Positions 6,476-13,818 are shown, numbered from the stretch's first letter. The stretch is 18,092 nt of DNA from Pseudomonadota bacterium (GCA_025360685.1 JANYBR010000245.1:1-18092); one strand, 5' to 3'. Translations and numbers: made by a program. The notes: generated from the sequence alone by a model not told the origin.

Positions 6476-7738
6476 ATGCCGGCAGCAAGATCCAGCCTGC
6501 AAAAAGTGTGGAGCGCGCTCGGCCCCGGCCTCATCACCGGCGCCGCCGACGATGATCCCAGCGGCATCGCGACCTATTCCCAGGCCGGCGCGCAGTTCGG
6601 CTATTCGCTCGCCTGGACCATGCTGCTCACCTTGCCGTTCATGGCGGCCATCCAGATCATCAGCGCCTGCATCGGCTGGGACACTGGGGCCGGCCTGGCG
6701 CGCAACATCGCCGACCGGCTGCCGCGCCCGGTTCTGTTCTGCATCGTCGCACTGCTTGCCGTGGCCAATACGATCAATATCGCCGCCGACCTGGCCGCGA
6801 TGGGCGAGGGCCTGCGCCTGATCGTTGGCGGTCCGGCGATCGCCTACGCGCTGCTGTTCGGCGTGGTCTGCCTGACGGCGGAGATACTCGTGCCCTATCA
6901 CCGCTATGTCGGTTATCTGAAGTTCCTGACCCTGGTGCTGTTCGTCTATGTCGCGGCGGCGTTCAGCGTGCAGGTGCCCTGGCTGCATGTTCTGAAGTCC
7001 GTCCTGTGGCCGCAACTCTCGCTCAATCGCAACATGCTGCTGACCATCGTCGCGGTGTTCGGCACCACTATCAGCCCCTATCTGTTCTTCTGGCAGGCGT
7101 CGCAGGAAGCCGAGGAGTCCCATCTCAGTCACCGTCGCCGCCAGGCCGCGGCGCCGCTCAGTGCATCGGCGTTCCGCCACATCGCGCGCGACACCTGGAC
7201 CGGGATGATCGTCTCGAACCTCATCGCGTTCTTCATCATCGTCACCACCGCGGCGACCTTGCATGCGCATGGCCTGACGCAGATCACGACCGCTGCCGAG
7301 GCGGCCGAGGCGCTGCGTCCGATCGCCGGCGTGTTCACTTTCGCGCTGTTCGCAGCGGGCATCATCGGCACGGGACTTCTGGCCGTGCCGGTGCTGGCGG
7401 GATCGGCCGCCTATGCGGTTGCCGAGTCCTTTCACCTGCGCGGCAGCCTGGAGCTTCCGGCCAACCGCGCGCTCGGCTTCTACGCCATCGTCAGCGCGGC
7501 GACCCTGGCGGGCGCGGGCCTGACGCTCACCAGCATCGATCCCATCGCCATGCTGTTCTGGACCGCCGTCATCAACGGCGTCGTCGCCGTGCCGATCATG
7601 GCCGTGATGATGATCGTGATCGCGCCGCGCGGCGGGAAGCGAACGCTGGCGCTGCCAGCATGGTTGCACACGCTCGGCTGGCTCGGCACCCTATTGATGG
7701 CGCTGACGGTCGCCGCGCTGGTATGGTCGGCGGTGTGA
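6476..7738 (+). CDS. NRAMP-like divalent metal transporter, divergent metal site
   Basis: A 420-aa polytopic membrane protein with about eleven hydrophobic segments and the NRAMP (LeuT-fold) layout. The N-terminus LGPGLITGAADDDPSG matches TM1, and VFGTTISPYLFFWQ matches TM6. In classical Mn/Fe transporters TM1 reads DPGN and TM6 MPH. Here they read Asp27-Pro28-Ser29-Gly30 and Ser200-Pro201-Tyr202, so the Asn and Met ligands are both missing. It therefore belongs to a divergent NRAMP-related branch and the transported ion should not be assumed to be Mn. The ATG at 6476 has GAGGAAAC directly upstream; an in-frame GTG at 6443 lacks a ribosome site. No DtxR/MntR-like operator is recognised upstream. 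Confidence 0.88.
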   Translation: MPAARSSLQKVWSALGPGLITGAADDDPSGIATYSQAGAQFGYSLAWTMLLTLPFMAAIQIISACIGWDTGAGLARNIADRLPRPVLFCIVALLAVANTINIAADLAAMGEGLRLIVGGPAIAYALLFGVVCLTAEILVPYHRYVGYLKFLTLVLFVYVAAAFSVQVPWLHVLKSVLWPQLSLNRNMLLTIVAVFGTTISPYLFFWQASQEAEESHLSHRRRQAAAPLSASAFRHIARDTWTGMIVSNLIAFFIIVTTAATLHAHGLTQITTAAEAAEALRPIAGVFTFALFAAGIIGTGLLAVPVLAGSAAYAVAESFHLRGSLELPANRALGFYAIVSAATLAGAGLTLTSIDPIAMLFWTAVINGVVAVPIMAVMMIVIAPRGGKRTLALPAWLHTLGWLGTLLMALTVAALVWSAV

Positions 7739-7770
7739 GGGGCGCAACCTGATCGCCTCACCTACCATTT

Positions 7771-7855
7771 CGTCATTGCCCGGCCCGTCCGGGCAACCCA
7801 TTTGCCTTTTTGTTCTGAAACAAGGTGGGTCGCCCGCATGAAGCGGGCGATGACG
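7771..7855. repeat. Palindromic intergenic element, CGTCATnGCCCG type
   Basis: CGTCATTGCCCG at 7771-7782 pairs with CGGGCGATGACG at 7844-7855 (one G-T mismatch). Each end also forms its own hairpin: GCCCGG/CCGGGC on the left and GCCCGC/GCGGGC on the right. It lies between convergent stop codons (7738 and 7882), so it may terminate both transcripts. It shares end sequence with the element at 14301-14362. The rest of this gap carries no gene. Confidence 0.8.
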
Positions 7856-7881
7856 AGGTGGAGGAGGAGAGTGTTAAGAAC

Positions 7882-8883
7882 TCACCCCATCGTCACGACG
7901 ACCTTGCCCATCGCCTTGCGGTCCATGAGCATGCGGATCGACTTGCCGCCCTCGGCCAGCGGGAACTTCGCAGACACGTCCGGATGCAGCTTGCCGTCGG
8001 AAATCATCTTCATGATCTCCTGCAGGCTTTCGTTGGCGCGCTTGGGATCGCGCTGCGTGGCCATGCCCCAGAATACTCCAAGCACATCACAGCCCTTGAG
8101 CAAGGTCAGGTTCAGCGGGATTTTCGCAATCTCGCCCGCCGCGAAGCCGATCACCAGATAGCGCCCTTCCCAGTTCATGGCGCGCAGCGCGGGTTCCGAA
8201 TATTGATCGCCGACCGGATCGTAGAGCACGTCTGCGCCGGCGCCGCCCGTCAGCTCTTTGATCTTGTCGGACATCGCTTTCTGCTGGTCGCGCGACAGCG
8301 GCAGCTTGGGATAGACAAAGCCTGCGACCGCGCCATGCTTGATGGCGAGATCGACCTTCTCCTGTGTCGACGCACCGGCGATCACTTTCGCGCCCATCGC
8401 GACGCCGATCTCGACGGCTGAGAGTCCGACGCCGCCCGCTGCGCCCAGCACGACGAGATGCTCGCCCGGCTTCAGCTTCGCGCGATCCTTCAGCGCATGG
8501 TACGACGTGCCATAGGTCACGATGAACGCCGAGGCGACGTCGAAGCCGACATTGGCGGGCATCGCAACGCAGCGTCGCGAATCGGCGAGGACTTCCTCCG
8601 CGAAGCCGCCGTTGCCGATCGACACCGCCACCCGATCGCCGACCTTGAGGTTGCTGACGCCTTCGCCCAGTGCCTTGACCACACCGGCCACTTCGCCGCC
8701 CGGCGGGAAGGGTAGCGGCGGTTTGAACTGGTACTTGTCGGCCAGCATCAGCACGTCGGGAAAATTCACGCCGCAGGCTTTGACCGTGATCAGGACCTGG
8801 TTCCTGCCGGGGACGGGCGAGGGCAGGTCACGCAGTTCCATCTCCTCCGGCGGCCCATAATGCGTGCAAAGCATGGCTTTCAT
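7882..8883 (-). CDS. NADPH:quinone oxidoreductase-type (zinc-independent MDR) enzyme
   Basis: A 333-aa medium-chain dehydrogenase/reductase of the quinone oxidoreductase class, expected to use NADPH to reduce quinones or enones in the cytoplasm. It shows the GroES-like N-terminal half (KACGVNFPDVLM at 35-46, PGGEVAGVV at 61-69, VGDRV at 81-85) and the Rossmann motif GAAGGVG at 147-153 with LGAAGGVGLSAVEIG around it. The catalytic zinc Cys/His set of alcohol dehydrogenases and the four-Cys structural zinc lobe are absent, consistent with the zinc-independent class. Length is standard. The ATG at 8883 follows GGGAGAA with a 5-nt gap. The divergent gene at 9040 starts 156 nt away. The gene also resembles 2-haloacrylate/acryloyl-CoA reductases, so the substrate is open. 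Confidence 0.92.
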   Translation of the reverse strand: MKAMLCTHYGPPEEMELRDLPSPVPGRNQVLITVKACGVNFPDVLMLADKYQFKPPLPFPPGGEVAGVVKALGEGVSNLKVGDRVAVSIGNGGFAEEVLADSRRCVAMPANVGFDVASAFIVTYGTSYHALKDRAKLKPGEHLVVLGAAGGVGLSAVEIGVAMGAKVIAGASTQEKVDLAIKHGAVAGFVYPKLPLSRDQQKAMSDKIKELTGGAGADVLYDPVGDQYSEPALRAMNWEGRYLVIGFAAGEIAKIPLNLTLLKGCDVLGVFWGMATQRDPKRANESLQEIMKMISDGKLHPDVSAKFPLAEGGKSIRMLMDRKAMGKVVVTMG

Positions 8884-8971
8884 TGCAGTTCTCCCAATAT
8901 TTTACATCGTATTGATGATGTGATCCTGGCGACATTACGGGAAGCCTGTGCGCCGTCAAAGCCGCCTCATG

Positions 8972-9000
8972 GCAACAAAACCGCCGTTTTCGCGTATACT
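8972..9000 (+). promoter_or_regulatory. Possible promoter of the secreted-protein gene at 9040
   Basis: TATACT at 8995-9000 matches the -10 consensus at five of six bases. GCAACA at 8972-8977, 17 nt upstream, is a weak -35 with only its last three bases conserved. A transcript would start near 9007, giving a leader of about 33 nt containing GAAGGA ahead of the ATG. Sequence-only prediction. Confidence 0.35.
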
Positions 9001-9039
9001 GCAAGGTGGAGGGCAACCACTTTCGAAGGACTGCGCATC

Positions 9040-9423
9040 ATGCGGAAAATTCTATCGGCCCTGGCCGGCGTTGCCATTCTGGCAGCGACACCGGCGGCGG
9101 CGAGCACTTGCATCCGCCACAACGACATCTGGAACTGGTCGAGCATCAACGACAAGACGCTCATTCTGGAGAACTCCCGGCACCAGAAGTGGATCGCCAA
9201 GCTGATCGGCACCTGCTCGAACCTCAATTTTCATCAGACCATCGCCGTCAAGTCCTTTGGCGGATTCCAGTTGAGCTGCGTGGAGCGCGGCGACACGGTC
9301 ATCACGCGTGACATCGGATTCCGCGGCAGGTGCTCGATCATTTCGATCGAACCGTACACGCCACCGGCGAAGCAATCCAAGCCGGACGCCATTATGCCGG
9401 CGCCGTCGCATCCGAACTATTGA
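9040..9423 (+). CDS. Small secreted protein, DUF6491-like
   Basis: A 127-aa protein with a clear Sec signal peptide: MRKILSALAGVAILAATPAAAS, cleavage probably after the AAA near residue 21. The mature part has four Cys (in STCIRHNDIW, GTCSNLNF, LSCVERGD and GRCSIISIE), likely forming two periplasmic disulfides. The pattern C-I-x(n)-I-x-N/D-W-x(n)-L, then C-x-x-L, then C-x-x-GD, then C-x-I-x-x-I resembles the DUF6491 family, recalled from memory; function unknown. The start at 9040 is preferred over upstream in-frame codons because it opens the signal peptide and has GAAGGA 10 nt before it. The C-terminal tail (TPPAKQSKP onward) is Pro-rich. Its stop is 3 nt from the convergent asparaginase stop. 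Confidence 0.8.
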   Translation: MRKILSALAGVAILAATPAAASTCIRHNDIWNWSSINDKTLILENSRHQKWIAKLIGTCSNLNFHQTIAVKSFGGFQLSCVERGDTVITRDIGFRGRCSIISIEPYTPPAKQSKPDAIMPAPSHPNY

Positions 9424-9426
9424 CGG

Positions 9427-10434
9427 TCAGGAAAGCCGCACACCGGCGAGCGCGGTCGACGGCCTGCGCTCGCCGACCCTTGCGCCGCGCGTGTTGTTGA
9501 TCGGCGCACGCAGGATTTGCCGCGCCGGTCCGTCGGCCGCCAGGACTCCCAGCCGGTCGAGCAGGGTGGCGATTACGGTTTCGGCCGCCCGGCCGGCGCC
9601 GTCGTCGATCTTGATTGCGACGCCCAACCCGGCACTCGGAATCCAGCCGGCGTAGAAACCTTCTGCGCCCGCCTTGACGGCGGCGCAGCCGCTGCAGGCG
9701 CGCATCAGGATCGCGCAGGTCCGGCCCGTGCCGGAAACCAGTTCGGGATGCGCGATCATTGCGCCGATGATGCGCCGGCATGCGCCTGCGCGATCCGTCT
9801 CCAGCCTGTCCGGCGCCGCCATCCGTGCAGCGGCGAGCGCGAATTGCTTCAGCGATGTCGCGAAGTTCGGCGCCGCGCAGCCGTCAATGCCGAACGGCAA
9901 GTCCCTTGCATCGCAGAGTTCGCGCAGCGCGGCGGCCACTGACTGCTGCACGGGATGGCCGATTTGTTCATAGCCCCGCGTGGCAATGTCCCAATGCCGT
10001 GCCACCGTGAGAAAACCCGTGTGCTTGCCCGAGCAGTTGTTGAAGAGGCGCGTCGGCTTCTCGCCACTCCGGATCATCGCCTCCGCCACCGGTTCGTAGC
10101 GCGACGCATGCGCGCCGCAGGCCAGATCGCTTTCGCCAAGGCCCAGCCGCGCCAGCCAGGCGGACACCTTTTCGGTGTGCATCGGCTCGCCCGAGTGCGA
10201 GGCAGTGGCCAGCGCGACCTCTTCGTCGCTGAGACCGAACGCCTCGGCCGCGCCGGATTCGACCAGCGGGATCGCCTGCATCGGCTTCAACGACGAGCGC
10301 GAATAGACCGGCGTCTCGATATCGCCAAGCGCCAGCCGCACCTTGCCGTCCGCGTCCACGATCGCAATGGCGCCGCGATGCACGCTCTCGACGAGAGATC
10401 CGCGCGTCAGTTCAACCAGAATGGGATTTGCCAT
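9427..10434 (-). CDS. Asparaginase, R. etli AnsA/ReAV-type (class 3)
   Basis: A 335-aa asparaginase of the thermolabile rhizobial type (PF06089), which hydrolyses L-asparagine to aspartate and ammonia and is unrelated to the E. coli enzymes. The family landmarks are complete. These are the Ser47-x-x-Lys50 pair in SRSSLKPMQ, Ser79 in ASHSGEP, the zinc-site Cys134 and Lys137 in NNCSGKH, a further Cys186 in GIDGCAAPNF, and late Cys/Lys residues in GRTCAILMRACSG through VKAGAEG. The conserved spacing matches ReAV shifted by one residue in the early motifs, as I recall it. The start is ATG at 10434 (MANPILVELTRGS), with AAGG about 8 nt upstream; an in-frame ATG at 10458 lies inside a palindromic element and has no ribosome site. 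No signal peptide is present, so it is cytoplasmic. Confidence 0.92.
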   Translation of the reverse strand: MANPILVELTRGSLVESVHRGAIAIVDADGKVRLALGDIETPVYSRSSLKPMQAIPLVESGAAEAFGLSDEEVALATASHSGEPMHTEKVSAWLARLGLGESDLACGAHASRYEPVAEAMIRSGEKPTRLFNNCSGKHTGFLTVARHWDIATRGYEQIGHPVQQSVAAALRELCDARDLPFGIDGCAAPNFATSLKQFALAAARMAAPDRLETDRAGACRRIIGAMIAHPELVSGTGRTCAILMRACSGCAAVKAGAEGFYAGWIPSAGLGVAIKIDDGAGRAAETVIATLLDRLGVLAADGPARQILRAPINNTRGARVGERRPSTALAGVRLS

Positions 10435-10452
10435 GCCGTAAACCTTGCTGCT

Positions 10453-10575
10453 TGTCATCCCGGACGAACGCGGTAGCGTTCGATCCGGGACCCACCGGGA
10501 ATTGTCGCGATGGGTCCTGGCCCATGCGATGCGTCCATACGCTGACGCTATGGACCATCGCTGGCCGGGATGACA
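10453..10575. repeat. Palindromic element in a divergent promoter gap, TGTCATCCCGG type
   Basis: The 123-bp element has ends TGTCATCCCGG (10453-10463) and CCGGGATGACA (10565-10575), identical to the copy at 3127-3226. It contains nested arms such as GGACGAACGCGGTAGCGTTC and a GGGTCCTGG/CCATCGC-type centre. It fills nearly all of the 152-bp gap between two divergent start codons (10434 and 10587), so it cannot be a simple terminator. Its right end adjoins AGGAAA (10575-10580), the likely ribosome binding site of the methyltransferase gene. Confidence 0.85.
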
Positions 10576-10586
10576 GGAAATTTTGC

Positions 10587-11117
10587 ATGCGCGGTTATTT
10601 CGCGGTCGGCGTGGACGGTATTTCGAAGCCGATGAATCTCGGCAATCTGATGCGCATCGCCAACGCTTTCGGCGCCAGTTTCTTCTTCACCATCAATGCG
10701 CGGGTGAAGTTGTCGGACGCGCAGTCCGATACCTCGCGCACCGAGGGCGCCATTCCGCTTTACGCCTATCGCGGGGCGGACGAGTTCCGCCTGCCATCCG
10801 GCTGCCGGCTGGTCGGAGTGGAAATCACCGACGATGCCGTCGAACTGCCCCGCTTTCGCCATCCCATGCGCGCCGCATACGTGTTCGGCGCGGAACGCAT
10901 GTCCTTATCGCCACAGGTTCTGGCACGCTGCGAATTCGTCGTGAAAATTCCCACGCGCTTCTCGATCAATGTCGGAATGGCGGGCGCAATCGTGCTTTAC
11001 GACCGGCTGATCAGCACCGGCGGATATGGCAGCCGGCCGATCGCGCCGGGCGGCGCGCCGCCGGAAATACCCCCACAACACAAATGGGGCGCGCCGATCA
11101 TCCGCTCGCGCAAGTGA
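10587..11117 (+). CDS. TrmH/SpoU family RNA 2'-O-methyltransferase
   Basis: A 176-aa SPOUT-class methyltransferase, using S-adenosylmethionine to methylate ribose 2'-OH of RNA. The three SpoU motifs are visible. Motif 1 is N17-LGNLMRIANAFGA-A30 with Asn17 and Arg23; motif 2 is VFGAERMSLS at 99-108; motif 3 runs from IPT (121-123) through SINVGMAGAIVLYD (126-139), forming the trefoil-knot cofactor loop. Unlike RlmB it has no N-terminal substrate-binding domain, so it resembles TrmL-like or other short forms. The exact RNA target (tRNA or rRNA) is uncertain. The C-terminal tail, ending QHKWGAPIIRSRK, is basic. The ATG at 10587 has AGGAAA 6 nt upstream, directly at the edge of a palindromic element. 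Confidence 0.88.
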   Translation: MRGYFAVGVDGISKPMNLGNLMRIANAFGASFFFTINARVKLSDAQSDTSRTEGAIPLYAYRGADEFRLPSGCRLVGVEITDDAVELPRFRHPMRAAYVFGAERMSLSPQVLARCEFVVKIPTRFSINVGMAGAIVLYDRLISTGGYGSRPIAPGGAPPEIPPQHKWGAPIIRSRK

Positions 11118-11141
11118 CAAGCGGCGATGGGACTGTATAGT
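11114..11141 (+). promoter_or_regulatory. Promoter of the ABC exporter pair, near-leaderless
   Basis: GTGACA at 11114-11119 (five of six -35 consensus bases) and TATAGT at 11136-11141 (five of six -10 bases) are separated by 16 nt. The -35 overlaps the stop codon of the methyltransferase gene. Initiation 6-8 nt after the -10 would leave about 3-5 nt before the ATG at 11152. That fits the absence of a Shine-Dalgarno for that gene. Confidence 0.5.
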
Positions 11142-11151
11142 CCGCCGACTC

Positions 11152-11904
11152 ATGACTCCCGCACTCGAAATCTCCCACCTCCGCAAGGTGTACAAGAGCG
11201 GCACCGTCGCCGTTGAAGACGTCTCGCTGACCGTTCGGCCGGGCGATTTCTTCGGCTTTCTCGGCCCCAACGGCGCCGGCAAGTCGACCACAATCCATTG
11301 CATCACCGGCATCACCAACCCGACTTCCGGTACTATCCGGATATTCGGCGTGGACGCGGTCGCCGACTATCGCAACGCACGCAAGCTGGTCGGTCTCAGC
11401 CCGCAGGAATTCAACGTCGATCCCTTCGCCAATGCCCGCAATATCGTGGACTGGATGGGCGGCTATTTCGGCATGCGCGCGGCGGAGCGCAAGAAACGCG
11501 TCGACATGCTGATCGAACGCTTCGATCTGGTGCCGCATGCGAGCAAGCCGTTCCGCGAACTGTCCGGCGGACTCAAGCGTCGCGTCATCCTCGCCCGCGC
11601 CATGGTCAACGATCCGAAGCTTCTCATCCTGGACGAGCCGACCGCTGGCGTGGACGTCGAACTGCGCATGGATCTGTGGCGCTACCTTCAGGAACTCAAC
11701 CGCGACGGGACGACCATCCTTCTGACGTCGCACTATCTGGAGGAGATCGAGCGGCTGTGCCGCACAATCGCCATTGTCCACAACGGCCGCATCGTGCGCG
11801 ACGGACCGAAGGAGGAGTTCTTCACCGAACCCGGCGGGCTCGAGCGCGCCTATCTCGCCGCCACCGGCAAGGCAGCCGAACACACCGCGGTGGCCGCGCG
11901 ATGA
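11152..11904 (+). CDS. ABC-2 type exporter, ATP-binding protein (YadG-like)
   Basis: A 250-aa ABC ATPase with all nucleotide-binding elements: Walker A GPNGAGKST (38-46), Q-loop SPQE (Q85), signature LSGGLKRR (137-144), Walker B LLILDEP (157-163), D-loop AGVD (165-168) and the H-loop His194 in LLTSH. The LSGGLKRR signature and the short length fit ATPases of ABC-2 exporters of the YadG/NodI/DrrA kind, which energise export of drugs, lipids or polysaccharides. The ATG at 11152 has no Shine-Dalgarno but sits immediately downstream of a good promoter. The frame is open upstream to 11026 through the methyltransferase gene, but that part is a shadow. The stop overlaps the permease start by 4 nt (ATGA). 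Confidence 0.95.
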   Translation: MTPALEISHLRKVYKSGTVAVEDVSLTVRPGDFFGFLGPNGAGKSTTIHCITGITNPTSGTIRIFGVDAVADYRNARKLVGLSPQEFNVDPFANARNIVDWMGGYFGMRAAERKKRVDMLIERFDLVPHASKPFRELSGGLKRRVILARAMVNDPKLLILDEPTAGVDVELRMDLWRYLQELNRDGTTILLTSHYLEEIERLCRTIAIVHNGRIVRDGPKEEFFTEPGGLERAYLAATGKAAEHTAVAAR

Positions 11905-12668
11905 CGATCAACTGGATCGGCCTGTGGACCATGATCCGGCGCGAGATCCAGCGCCTGGCGCGCGTGCCGATCCAGGCCGTGGTCGCGCCGCTGATTTCGG
12001 CGCTGCTGTTCATTTTCATCTTCGGCTTCGTGGTCGGCGGGCGCATCTCCAGCATCGGCGGCTACCGTTATCTCGAATTCGTCCTGCCGGGTGTGGTGAT
12101 GATGAACATCGTCAATGCGGCGTTCCTGCAAGCCACTTCGCAGATCTATTTCCAGCGCTTCCAGAAAAGCATCGAGGAAATTCTGGTCTCGCCGCTTTCC
12201 TATGTGGAGATGATCGCCGGCACCATCTCGATCGTGATCCTGCGCTCCGTGTTCACCGCCATCGGCATCATGCTGATCGGCGTGGCGTTCGGCGCGGTCC
12301 ACATGCATTCGGTGGCGGAGTTCCTCTTCTGGGTGATCTTCGTGTCGATGATCTTCGGCTTTCTCGGCATCATCGTGGCGTTGTGGGCCAAGACCTTCGA
12401 GCAGCTCAACGTTCTCGTCGTCTTCTTCATCACGCCGCTGTCGATGGTCGGCGGCGTGTTCAACACGGTGGCCATGCTGCCGGGTTGGCTGCGCTGGCTG
12501 GCCTATGGCAATCCGTTCTTCTATTTCATCAACGGCTTGCGTCACGCCATGCTCGGCTTCAACGAAGCGCCCACCACGATTGGCGTGACGTTGACCGTCG
12601 CGCTTGCCGCTGTACTGGGCACAATCGTGTGGCGGCTCTACGCGATCGGCTGGGGCCTGCGCGAGTAA
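11901..12668 (+). CDS. ABC-2 type exporter, permease protein (YadH-like)
   Basis: A 255-aa inner-membrane permease that pairs with the ATPase just upstream. It shows the ABC-2 layout: an amphipathic N-terminus (WTMIRREIQRLARVPIQAVVAP), six hydrophobic segments, a periplasmic segment GGRISSIGGYRYLEFVLPGVVMM (split around residues 47-70), the ABC-2 block SIEEILVSPLSYVEMIAG near residues 92-109, and the conserved P-x-x-x-V/G-G-V-F run FFITPLSMVGGVFN near 175-190 followed by NPFFYFINGLRHAMLG. The start ATG at 11901 lies inside the ATPase stop codon, so translation is coupled. Two such subunits normally associate with two ATPases. The exported substrate is not identifiable. No third component (membrane fusion protein or outer membrane factor) is encoded nearby. 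Confidence 0.95.
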   Translation: MTINWIGLWTMIRREIQRLARVPIQAVVAPLISALLFIFIFGFVVGGRISSIGGYRYLEFVLPGVVMMNIVNAAFLQATSQIYFQRFQKSIEEILVSPLSYVEMIAGTISIVILRSVFTAIGIMLIGVAFGAVHMHSVAEFLFWVIFVSMIFGFLGIIVALWAKTFEQLNVLVVFFITPLSMVGGVFNTVAMLPGWLRWLAYGNPFFYFINGLRHAMLGFNEAPTTIGVTLTVALAAVLGTIVWRLYAIGWGLRE

Positions 12669-12771
12669 CGCCGTCCGGCGCGTCAAGCGATGCCGCTCTC
12701 AAGCGGATGTGAATTGACTGAATAGGCCATCGCGTCAGGCTGTTTTCCGTGCGCTGAGCGCGGAGGCCGCA

Positions 12772-13809
12772 ATGATGAAGTCGCTTGCAGTTGCAGCAAC
12801 CCTGTTGCTGGCGAGCGTCGCCTGCGCCGCACCGGGAGACGCAATTTACACCAAGCCCGGACGGATCGTCGCCGCAGACGACGGGGCACGTCTCAATCTC
12901 ACCTGCATGGGGAAAGGCTCGCCGGCCGTCATCTTCGATTCGGGCTGGGAGGATTGGGCGCCGGCCTGGGCGCTCGTGCAGCCGCGAGTCGCGAAATGGA
13001 CTCGCGCCTGCAGCTACGACCGCGCCGGTGCAGGATTCAGCGACGCCGGTCCGCTGCCGCGCACGAGCGTTCGCATCGCCGACGAATTGCACAGCGCCTT
13101 GCACAATGCCGGCATCGCTGGACCGTATATTCTGGTCGGGCACGCGTTTGGCGGGGACAATGTTCGCGTCTTCGCCGATCGCCATATGGAGGACGTCGCC
13201 GGTCTGGTACTGGTGGATGCGGATGCCGACGATGTCGAGCCGGCCAATCTGCGGGACGACGATCATCGCGGACACGTCGAAAATATCGTGGAGCTGCGTT
13301 CCTGCCGCGATCTCGTCGCCTCGGGCAAGCCGCTGCCGCTGCTGCCGGCGCGGTCGGGCCGGCCGCCCAGCAACTGCGCCCAGCAATTCTTTCGCGGCCT
13401 GCCCGAAGCAAGCTGGTCGCGCGAGTTGAACGCCAGGCTGCTGCAGATCGCTCAGACAAAGCTTGCAATGTTCGACGCGTATATCTCCGAGATGGAGCAG
13501 ATGGCGTGGGACGAGACTTACCTCCAGCAGCATCGCCGTTCGTTCGGCGCGCGTCCCGTTCGTGTGCTGACCACCGGCTATCACGGCGTGCATGCGCTGG
13601 ATGTCGGCAATTCGGGTGATTTGAAGCAGCGGCAATATGAGAACACTATCTCGAAGGCTCAGGCGCGCTGGCTGGAGCTTTCCTCGAACGCCCGTCAGAT
13701 ATTCGTCGCCAACAGCTCCGAGTATATCCAACTCGATCAGCCGCAGGCCGTCGCCGCCGCCATCCGCGAGGTGTACGACCAAGGCAAACCTCACAACCAG
13801 GTTCCCTGA
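12772..13809 (+). CDS. Secreted alpha/beta hydrolase-fold protein lacking catalytic Ser and His
   Basis: A 345-aa protein with a signal peptide (MMKSLAVAATLLLASVACAA, cleavage near residue 20), then an alpha/beta hydrolase domain. Family blocks are easy to see: GSPAVIFDSGW (oxyanion region, 49-59), ACSYDRAGAGFSDAGPLPRT (79-98), GPYILVGHAFGGDNVRVFA, LVLVDAD, and the late IQLDQPQAVAAAIREV. The nucleophile elbow reads G-H-Ala125-F-G-G where active members have G-H-Ser-x-G-G, and the catalytic His region reads SSE317YIQLDQP where active relatives have SGHYIQLDQP. Both catalytic residues are thus replaced in an otherwise well-kept fold, which suggests a pseudoenzyme with a binding role rather than a decaying gene. 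GGAGG lies 5 nt before the ATG at 12772. Confidence 0.88.
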   Translation: MMKSLAVAATLLLASVACAAPGDAIYTKPGRIVAADDGARLNLTCMGKGSPAVIFDSGWEDWAPAWALVQPRVAKWTRACSYDRAGAGFSDAGPLPRTSVRIADELHSALHNAGIAGPYILVGHAFGGDNVRVFADRHMEDVAGLVLVDADADDVEPANLRDDDHRGHVENIVELRSCRDLVASGKPLPLLPARSGRPPSNCAQQFFRGLPEASWSRELNARLLQIAQTKLAMFDAYISEMEQMAWDETYLQQHRRSFGARPVRVLTTGYHGVHALDVGNSGDLKQRQYENTISKAQARWLELSSNARQIFVANSSEYIQLDQPQAVAAAIREVYDQGKPHNQVP

Positions 13810-13818
13810 CGCACGCGG

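Noticed and set aside
6368..7669. 433-codon minus-strand frame opposite the NRAMP-like gene
   Set aside because: Composition is His/Arg/Asp/Gln-rich without hydrophobic or domain structure. The plus strand encodes a clear membrane transporter.
10434..10458. Longer asparaginase starting at ATG 10458
   Set aside because: That codon lies within the palindromic element end (TGTCAT read on the other strand), has no ribosome site, and adds eight residues without homology.
12669..12771. Promoter at TTGACT (12714-12719) for the hydrolase-like gene
   Set aside because: There is a good -35-like hexamer, but no acceptable -10 at 16-18 nt spacing, so I did not list it.
12559..13794. 411-codon minus-strand frame opposite the alpha/beta hydrolase-like gene
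   Set aside because: The plus strand has signal peptide, ribosome site and family blocks. The minus frame resembles nothing, so the pseudo-hydrolase is not an artefact of a wrong-strand call.
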